64,000 nt of DNA from Tupaia tana. Its lineage: Eukaryota > Chordata > Mammalia > Scandentia > Tupaiidae. Under the pieces are notes generated by a model, which saw only the letters and a program-made list of their open reading frames with translations, did not search any database and had not been told where the DNA came from. Positions 57,383 to 64,000 of the stretch are shown piece after piece (the first letter of the stretch is position 1; each line of letters starts with the position of its first letter). Location of the stretch: assembly GCA_026018925.1 (NCBI GenBank), contig JAKSZU010000009.1:72636041-72700040 (forward strand). Direction: 5' to 3'. Made by a program: the position numbers and the translations under genes.

Positions 57383-57898
57383 TGGCCCAGCAGGTGGCAT
57401 AGTGGTTAAGGCAGTAGATCCCACATGGTCCACAACGGTTTGAGTCCTGAACCTGGCAGCTTGAAAACCATGCTAGGGAGACCAGCAGTTCGCATAATGG
57501 CTATGTGGTTGACTCCCATGTAGTCGACTGTGGTTCTACTCCTGGACCCAGTGGCTTAAACTCACACCAGGCGTGTGTGCTTGCATGCCCAAGATCCCAA
57601 GAGGAGAATGGAGGAGAAATGGTTGTGGTGTGGCCATCCTCCCCTGGGGGGTGATTTCTCGCTTTCTGTTTCTCTGTCTCTCTGTCTCTCTCTGTCATTC
57701 TGGCAAGCGTCTCTCTGTCTCTCTCTGTCTTTCTGGCAAGCACATGCATCCTGTAGCAAAAACTTCTCTCTCAAAAAAAAAAAAAAAAAAGAAAGAAAAC
57801 CAAGTTGGGTACATATGCATACATGGCCAAAATGCATGCACCCGGGAGAGAATGGAGGAGAAGTGATTGTTGTGTGGCCAAAAATCTTTAAAAAAAAA
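57383..57898 (+). mobile_element. CYN-like SINE (outer, split copy)
   Basis: Plus strand head at 57383-57475 (GGCCCAGCAGGTGGCATAGTGG) and remainder at 57792-57898. It is interrupted by the SINE at 57477 and ends abruptly after GATTGTTGTGTGGCC with a short A-tail, lacking the CT block. Confidence 0.82.
57477..57790 (+). mobile_element. CYN-like SINE, nested, with duplicated CT block
   Basis: Plus strand: GGGAGACCAGCAGTTCGCATAATG head and CCCCTGGGGGGTGATTTC. Then two successive CTCTCTCTGTC(A/T)TTCTGGCAAGC units in place of one, adding about 37 bp. Ends CCTGTAGCAAAAACTTC plus poly(A). Confidence 0.9.
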
Positions 57899-58102
57899 AA
57901 AGTTCAAATGTTAAAAGTAAAAGAATACAAAATAATACAAAAGCAAAAACTGATCCAAAATAATGATAGCTTAATAATATTATTTGTAAATAAATAGACT
58001 TAAAGGGAATACATCATTAAAAATAATAAAGATGTTACACACTTTAAAAGAGAATAAATATTCAAAAATGAAGTTAATCAACAAAATTTAAAAAGGCTTT
58101 TG

Positions 58103-58656
58103 TTTGCTTGTTTGCTTGCTTTTGTTTTTGCTATAAGGTGCATGTGCTCACCAGAGAGACAGAGAGAAGCAAAGTGAGAAATCACTCTCTGGCAGGATGG
58201 TTACACCACAGTCCTAATCCCTTCTCCTCCATTCTCCTCTTGGAATTTTGGGTGTGCACACATGTGCCCAGCATGAGTTTCAAGCTGCCGTGTCCGGGAC
58301 TTGAACTGCGGTTGACTATGTGGGAATCCAGCACTTTAAGCACTATGTCATTGGGAACCAGCAGTTAGTGTAATGGCTATGTTGCTGGACTCCCACATAG
58401 TCGACCGCAGTTCGCGTCCCAGACCCGGTGGCTTAAAACTCACGCCAGGCGCGTGTGCGTGCGTGCCCAAGATCCCGAGAGGAGAATGGAGGAGAAGGGA
58501 TTGCGTCGTGGCCATCCCCTCTGGGGGGGGGGGGTGATGTCTCGCTTTCTGTCTCTCTGTCTCTCTCTGTCTGTTTGGCAAGCGCACACGCCCTATAGTG
58601 AAAAACCTCTCAAAAAAAAAAAAAAAAAGCACTATGTCATCTGTCACCTGTTGGCC
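58103..58656 (-). mobile_element. CYN-like SINE (outer, split copy)
   Basis: Minus strand. Body at 58103-58351 (TTTTGCTATAAGGTGCATGTGC onward) and head completed at 58629-58656 (GCACTATGTCATCTGTCACCTGTTGGCC). A plus-strand SINE sits in its tRNA head. Confidence 0.87.
58352..58628 (+). mobile_element. CYN-like SINE nested in opposite orientation
   Basis: Plus strand, near consensus: GGAACCAGCAGTTAGTGTAATGG, CCCCTCTGGGGGGGGGGGGTGATG, CCCTATAGTGAAAAACC. TSD GCACTATGTCAT at 58340-58351 and 58629-58640, perfect. Confidence 0.94.
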
Positions 58657-58987
58657 TCAAAAGGCACATATTTTAAGAAACCCCTTTTGGTAATTGATAG
58701 ATCAAATAGACAAAAATAAAGATAAATTGCATAGATGTTATCAATATTATGCATAAGCCTGAGATATGAATTATACATAAGTATAATTATAGTTAATTTA
58801 TAATAATCTAATTCAATAACAAAGAATGCACATTAATTTATACCACTCGCAGAAACAGAAAAAAGACCAAATTATTCACAAAGAAATCTTCAGTAAATTC
58901 CAAAAGATCAAAAAACCATCCAAAAGTATGTTCTGAAACTAAATAAGATATTGTTAACTAACATTTGAGTTAAGAAAGGAAATCATG

Positions 58988-59249
58988 GGAACCAGCAGTT
59001 AGCGTAATGGCTATGTCTCTGGACTCCCACGTAGTCGACCGCGGTTTGCGTCCCAGACCAGGTGGCTTAAAATTCATGCCGGGCACGTGTGTGTGCATGC
59101 CCAAGATCCCGAGAGGAGAATGGAGGAGAAGGGATTGCGGCATGACCATCCCCCCTGGGGGGTGATTTCTCGCTTTCTGTCTCTATGTCTCTCTCTGTCT
59201 GTCTGGTGAGCACACGCGCCCTATAGCGAAAACCTCTCCAAAAAAAAAA
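58988..59249 (+). mobile_element. CYN-like SINE, young copy
   Basis: Plus strand, near consensus: GAACCAGCAGTTAGCGTAATGG, CCCCCCTGGGGGGTGATTTC, GCGCCCTATAGCGAAAACC. TSD AAAGGAAATCATG at 58975-58987 and 59250-59262, perfect. Confidence 0.95.
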
Positions 59250-59270
59250 AAAGGAAATCATGACGGAAAC

Positions 59271-59410
59271 AGAGATGTATTTAGAATTTAATAATGATTA
59301 AAAGCACTATATGGAATAAATAAATATATTATATATATACAGAGATGTATTTAGAATTTAATAATGATTAAAAGCACTATATGGAATAAATAAATATATT
59401 ATATATATAC
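59271..59410. repeat. Perfect 70-bp tandem duplication
   Basis: 59271-59340 and 59341-59410 are identical, each starting AGAGATGTATTTAGAATTTA and ending ATATATATAC. An (AC)n/(AT)n tract follows. Confidence 0.97.
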
Positions 59411-59483
59411 ACACACATATATAGCACTATATGACTTAATTTGTGTGACATGATTGAAGTATTAATTAAAATTTTATAACTTC

Positions 59484-59720
59484 GGGCCAGCAAGTGGCAC
59501 AGATGTTAAGGCATCTGGATCTCATATAGCCTATTGAATTCCAGGTTGGCAGCTTGAAAACATGCCAGATGCTTGTCTATGCATGCCCAAAATCCCAAGA
59601 GGATATTGTTGGAGAAGGTATTGTGGAGTGACCAATCCCTCTGTAAGCTGATTTCTCACTTTCCTCTATGTCTCTTTGTCTGTTTCCAGAGAGTTCATGG
59701 GCCTTATAGCAAAAAATAAA
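59484..59720 (+). mobile_element. CYN-like SINE, older copy
   Basis: Plus strand: GGGCCAGCAAGTGGCACAG head, CCTCTGTAAGCTGATTTC, CCTTATAGCAAAAAATAAAT end. Confidence 0.83.
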
Positions 59721-59724
59721 TAAT

Positions 59725-60480
59725 CAAATGAACAAGTAAAATTGTAGCTTTAAATGCATTTATCAGGGAAAAAGGAAAGTTAAAAAAAGTTAAGCATTCA
59801 GCATATGAAGTTGGAAAAATAAACACAGAAAACACCCAAAAAAGAAAAAAAAATAAAGAAATCAGTATAAAAAAAAGGAAAAATATAGAAGATTGATTCT
59901 CTAGAGTATACAGGAAACCACAAAAATTAAAGGAAAAAATAACAACATTAATGAAAAATGACCATGTATATGAATAGGCAATTTATATAAGAAGAAACCT
60001 AGAAAGGCTAGTTACTGTATAAAGAAACACATGATGTACTAATATCAGAGAAAGGAAACTTAAGGAATGCTATACCAATGAGAATTACTGAAATTAGAAA
60101 TTTAAACAATGTCAAGTCTTAGCAAAAATATGTGAAAATAGAAAACCCATGGTCTGCTTGTGGATTAATGCAACCATTTTAGAGTACAGCCTTGTAACAT
60201 TTAGTTGAATTAAATAGACCCAATCTATTGAAATGGAAAGCAAAAGCAAGCAGGACTAGTTATACTTATATCCACATAATGATAAAATAGACTAGGTAAA
60301 AAAATAGTAAAAACAGAGAAAGAATGCATAATAATAATATATTATAATATAAATAATTATAATTAACATTGTAATTATAATTGTAATAATTATAATTATA
60401 GTAATAAAAGGATCAATTTGGCAATATGAGGTAACAATAAGAAACATATATGAGAAATTCTTCAAAATTTTCATAGAAAA
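59725..60480. other. Unassigned A-rich sequence
   Basis: Contains an ATAATTATAATT-type low-complexity tract at 60328-60405. It may be the worn upstream part of the L1M that follows. No gene or RNA recognised. Confidence 0.4.
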
Positions 60481-60484
60481 TCTT

Positions 60485-62180
60485 GATTGTGAAAAAAACT
60501 ATGCATGATTTCAAAAATTTTTTGCACCAAAATAAACTCATAATTTAATTCCATTTTCCCGAATATATTCCCATATTCCACATATACCCCATATGAGGAT
60601 ATGTGCCAAGCATCTGCACACCCAAATACATAAAGAAAATTTTATTATATCTAAAGAGAGAAATAGAATCCAAAATAATAATAAGGACATCAACATCCCA
60701 CTCTTAAAATTATATATATCATCTAGACAGAAAATCAAGAAAGAAATATCACACTTAAACTGTAGTGTATACAAAATGGACCTAAGAACTCTTTAGAAAA
60801 CATTTAATCCAAAAGCTGCAGAATACACATTCATACCACCTCATGGAACATCCTCAAAGATAAATCATATATTACAGCACAAAATAAGTGGGAAAATTTC
60901 TAAAAAATTGAAATCATATCAAATAACTTTTCTGACCACAGAAAGAACTGTAAATCAATAACAAGAAATACTTTGGAAACTGTACAAAGACATAGAAAAC
61001 AAACAACATGCTACTGAACAACCAATGAATCAACCAAGATATTAACAGAAAAATTTCTTGGAAAAAATTAAAATGAAAATACAACATACCAAAACTTATG
61101 AGATAAAGGAAAACCACACTAAGAGTGAAGTTTATAACTATAAATGCCTACATCATAGAAGTAAAAAGATTTCAAAGAAACAATCTAATGATACACTTCA
61201 AGAAACCAGAAAAACACAAATAAACCAAACACAGGGGATCAGCAAATGGTGTAATGGTTCAAGTCCCAGACCCGGGCACTTGTAACTCATGCCAAGTGCA
61301 TGTGTGTGCATGGCTGACCATGGTTCAAATCCCAGACCCGGCCACTTGTAACTCATGCCAGGTGCATGTGTGTGCATGCCCAAAGTCCTGAGAGGAGAAT
61401 GAAAGAGAAGGGATTGCAGCATGGCCATCTCTATTTCTCTGTCTCTCTCTGTCTCTACTGTGAGTACATGCACCTTATAGAAAAAAAAATCTCTCTTAAA
61501 AAATAAATAAGCTAAACACAAAATTAGTAGGAAAAAAGGAAATAATAAAGATCAGAAACAAACAAGCAAAATGGAATCTAACAAAACAGTACAGAAGACT
61601 GACAAAACAAAATGTTGGCTTTTGCGAAGATGAACAAAACCAACAAACTTAAGTATACTAACTAGGAAAAAAAAAGACAAATCAAATATTAAGTAAGAGA
61701 GAGACATTACAACTGATACTACAGAAATGTAGAGGATCATTAGAGACTACTATAAACAAAACTATATGCCAACAAATTTGCAAAACTAGAGAAAATGAGT
61801 AAATTCCAGGACACATACAACCTATTTGGATTGAACCAGGAAGAGACAGAAAACCCAAACAGACCAATAATGAGTAATGAAATTGAATCAGCAATAGTTT
61901 TCCAACAAAAATAAGTAAAAGACTGGATGCTTTTACTGCTAAATTCTACCAGACTTTTAAAGAAGCATTAACACTGGTTTTCCTCAAACTATTTTAAAAA
62001 ATTGAAAGGGAGAAAATTCTTTTAAATTCATTCAATCTGACCAGGCTTGCCTTTACTCTAAAATCAGACTAGGACACAACAAAAAGAAGAAAACTATTTG
62101 CCAATATCTTTGATGAACATAAATGCAAATATTCTCAACAAAACAGTAGCAAATTAAATCTGACAGCATATCAAAAAGAC
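60485..62180 (+). mobile_element. Old L1M ORF2 fragment
   Basis: Marks of ancient L1 ORF2, in order: CATCATCTAGACAGAAAATC (worn DRSSRQKI region), CACCTCATGGAACATCCTCA, AAGAAACAATCTAATGATACAC, then after a SINE AAAATTAGTAGGAAAAAAGG and GAAATAATAAAGATCAG, the EETENPNRPIMSNEIES region (61840-61890) and ending CAGCATATCAAAAAGACT. It stops at the VNTR unit; the rest of ORF2 is not found downstream in this window. Confidence 0.83.
61232..61497 (+). mobile_element. CYN-like SINE with duplicated B-box segment
   Basis: Plus strand, inside L1M. A segment of about 70 bp carrying the B box (TGGTTCAA(G/A)TCCCAGACCC) through CATGTGTGTGCATG occurs twice in tandem (about 61254-61377). The hairpin block is deleted: GCATGGCCATCTC runs straight into the CT block. 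TSD about AAATAAACCAAACACA / AAATAAGCTAAACACA. Confidence 0.87.
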
Positions 62181-63094
62181 TATGGCGGGCCGGGGCTGTG
62201 CCTCGCGGCTGGGCCTGCGCGGCCGGGGCTCTGCCTCGCGTGCCACGGCCTGGACCGCCCGGCCCCCGCTGCCTCTCTGGCGCTGGGTGTGTCCCACACT
62301 CGGTGCCGACACGGGCCGGTGGCGCGGACTGGTCGAGCTCGCCGTCCTTCCTTTCTCGGGCCGGGCGGGCAAGCGGGAGGTGGTGCTGGATCCCGCACAC
62401 ATTCGTGCGCTCGGGGCTGGTGTGTGGCCTCTGGGCCTGTGCATGGCCGCTGGGCCTGCGCCTGCGTGTGGCCGCAGGGCCTGAGCGTGGCCCCCGGGCC
62501 TGCGTGTGGTTGCCGGACCAGCGCGTGGCCGCCGGGCCTGCGCGTGGTCCCCGGGCCTGCACAGGGCCACCGGGTCTGAGCGTGGCCACCGGGCCTGCAT
62601 GTGGCTGCCGGGCCTGCGCCTGCGCGTGGCCGCCAGCTGCAGGCGGCAAACTGAAGCCGAAAACTAGGATTAAGAACTTGCAACTACAAGCAACAGAAAG
62701 AAACTTTAGCTGTCTTAAACCAATTGAGAAATATATTGTATAGGAGGATTTTCTTTGCCTATGGACAGTGAGAAGATGATGGTTACCAGCCCTGCATTAC
62801 CTCAGGGAAAAACAAGAACTATTCTACCATTCTTAAGGAAGCCAGATACCGGAGGATGACTCACGCTGCAGATCCCCACAACACCATTCCCGGTAATCAC
62901 AAGATGGATGCTGTGCCGCATCAACTGATAATCATCTCTGCTTTCCAGAACCACTTTCCTGAAACTGTATCCCATGGAGATTCACCTACAATTGCGAAAC
63001 TGCACGAGACCCACCCTTAACCCAACCCTGAATAGAATCTATGCTCCCTATTGTTAAAAACTTTATGAGCTGATAATTGAAAAAAAAAAAAAAA
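62181..63094 (+). other. CpG-rich VNTR-headed, poly(A)-ended unit of unknown family
   Basis: GC- and CpG-rich head (62181-62640) in strongly AT-rich surroundings. It starts with two units of about 33 bp (GGCCGGGGCT(G/C)TGCCTCGCG), then a non-repetitive GC segment, then about ten 19-bp VNTR units (62422-62640). A 440-bp non-repetitive part of mixed composition follows and ends in about 15 As (63079-63093). No long plausible coding frame; the open frames on both strands of the head come from GC bias. The layout (VNTR head, unique body, A-tail, L1 3' end nearby) is like composite elements such as SVA or LAVA of apes, but I see no sequence match to them. An L1 5' UTR of another lineage or a retrocopied transcript are alternatives. 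Confidence 0.55.
62422..62640 (+). repeat. 19-bp VNTR
   Basis: About ten units, consensus GCGTGGCCGCCGGGCCTGC, at 62422, 62441, 62466, 62485, 62504, 62523, 62542, 62561, 62580, 62599 and a partial at 62624. Two 6-bp GCCTGC insertions (62460, 62618) offset the register. Each unit has 1-3 CpGs. Confidence 0.93.
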
Positions 63095-63354
63095 CTGAAA
63101 GAACTGGAAGATATAATAGCAGGGAAGGCAACTGCAGATACTAGAGACAGTATGGGAGAGGTAATGGGAATGAGTAATGGAGGGTGGAGGGGAGGGATTC
63201 AGGGAACAAACAACACACTTAATAGACACAAAAATGAAAAGTTGTCTGTTGATTATGATGTACATGGTGATATCATTGTCTTGACTAATGTGCACTGTAC
63301 TCATGCTGGGAAAAACCATGCTGTACACTGTAAAGATGTGCAATGAAAAAAAAA
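63095..63354 (+). mobile_element. L1-type 3' UTR, first of two in tandem
   Basis: CTGAAAGAACTGGAAGATAT, AATAGCAGGGAAGGC, a G-rich stretch GGAGGGTGGAGGGGAGGG, TGTTGATTATGATGTACATG, then ACACTGTAAAGATGTGCAATG and poly(A). Aligns in order with L1 3' UTRs at 54945-55200 and about 2800-3010. Confidence 0.7.
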
Positions 63355-63600
63355 TATCAGCACTCTGGCAGAAGGAGAAAGATCTGAAGATATGATAGCA
63401 GAAAGGATAAATGTAGATACCAGAGGCTGTAAGGGAGGGGAGTGGGTGGTAGAGAGTGGGCGTGGGAGGCAAAGGGAAGAACCATTTAACACCAAAAATG
63501 TAGAGATCTCTGTTGAAAACTATATATGTATATGTATATTGTATACATCATAATGGGGACTTTATGTAAAATGTGAATTTAATTAATCTGAGAAAGAAAA
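63355..63600 (+). mobile_element. L1-type 3' UTR, second of two in tandem
   Basis: Repeats the same pattern with divergence: GAAAGATCTGAAGATATGAT, AGCAGAAAGGATAAATG, AGATACCAGAGGCTGTAAGG, G-rich stretch, then ATAATGGGGACTTTATG and an AAAAATAAATA end. Confidence 0.6.
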
Positions 63601-63604
63601 ATAA

Positions 63605-63642
63605 ATATATATATATATATACACACATAGACATGTATGTAC

Positions 63643-63689
<47 letters not shown>

Positions 63690-63712
63690 TACACGTGTAT
63701 ATATACGCATAT
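63605..63712. repeat. Compound (TA)n/(CA)n microsatellite
   Basis: Alternating AT, AC and GTAT tracts. Confidence 0.93.
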
Positions 63713-63715
63713 ATA

Positions 63716-63938
63716 TTTCATTAGAGCAAGAGAGAGAGAGCAAGAAACAGGCATCCTAGACAGTATCTCTTCATATTATGATCCATCTCCTCCAGCCTTT
63801 CCAACTAACCAGGATCATGGGCATACAAGCATTCCCAGTGTGTTTCAGGACAATATGAGATCCAAACCATGTCTTTCTTGTGGCTCCAACATTGCAGACT
63901 GGTATCCCACCACTTGAACCACCGTGACTGGGCCACTC
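63716..63938 (-). mobile_element. Older tRNA-derived SINE, distinct subfamily (probable)
   Basis: Minus strand: CAAGAGAGAGAGAGC, GATCATGGGCATACAAGC, AGTGTGTTTCAGGACAATATG, and a worn head ending CCGTGACTGGGCCACTC. Weak likeness to 25655 and 53445. Confidence 0.5.
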
Positions 63939-64000
63939 AGTTATGATTTTTTCCATATTACATTAATTTTTCCCATTCTGGAAATGGAATTATACATTCT

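Noticed and set aside
62053-62683. Several overlapping reading frames of 148-198 codons on the minus strand and 100-181 on the plus strand
   Set aside because: All coincide with the GC-rich VNTR, where stop codons are rare in every frame. Peptides are low-complexity Arg/Pro/Gly/Ala repeats.

Overview
The window is intergenic or intronic DNA from a placental mammal. It is AT-rich and made almost entirely of retrotransposons, with no bacterial-style genes. The dominant repeat is a tRNA-derived SINE of about 260 bp, with nearly 50 copies. It has a tRNA-like head with A and B boxes, a central block ending in a CCCCCCTGGGGGG hairpin, a CT-rich block, a tail beginning GCGCCCTATAGCGAAAACCTC, and poly(A). 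This layout resembles the tRNA-derived CYN SINEs I recall from colugos (Dermoptera). That identification is from memory and tentative; I call the family 'CYN-like' below. Many copies are near-identical with clean target-site duplications (TSDs), so the family was active recently.

Layout. 1-4.5 kb: an L1 ORF2 fragment split by a 2.5-kb half-L1-like element (5' UTR monomers plus ORF1, almost no ORF2). 4.5-26.5 kb: mostly older unique sequence with SINEs, a solo class II LTR (11535-11864), MER20 and MER5A DNA transposon fossils, MIR/L2 remnants and an HMGN1 processed pseudogene (about 23449-24980). 26.6-31.4 kb: a chimeric retrocopy in which a full-length U6 snRNA copy is joined directly to a 5'-truncated L1. 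31.67-31.79 kb: a possible 120-bp host exon on the minus strand. 33.9-34.9 kb: an antisense L1 3' end. 36.5-42.4 kb: a full-length L1 with tandem 5' UTR monomers, a broken ORF1 and a nearly open ORF2. 42.9-44.1 kb: an old L1M 3' end and a MaLR-type solo LTR. 44-60 kb: SINE-dense sequence with nested insertions, a locally duplicated 175-bp sequence of unknown origin and a perfect 70-bp tandem duplication. 60.5-63.6 kb: an old L1M ORF2 cut by a CpG-rich, 19-bp-VNTR-headed, poly(A)-ended unit I cannot assign, followed by two L1-type 3' ends.

The parts form one system of retrotransposition. Autonomous L1s supply ORF1p and ORF2p. SINEs, the half-L1-like element, the U6-L1 chimera, the HMGN1 retrocopy and perhaps the VNTR unit are passengers, recognised by A-rich tails and TSDs. 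Nested insertions give a relative chronology. No complete host gene is visible. Best candidates for something new are the half-L1-like element, the VNTR unit, the U6-L1 chimera and the candidate exon. Without database searches, all family names rest on remembered consensus sequences.
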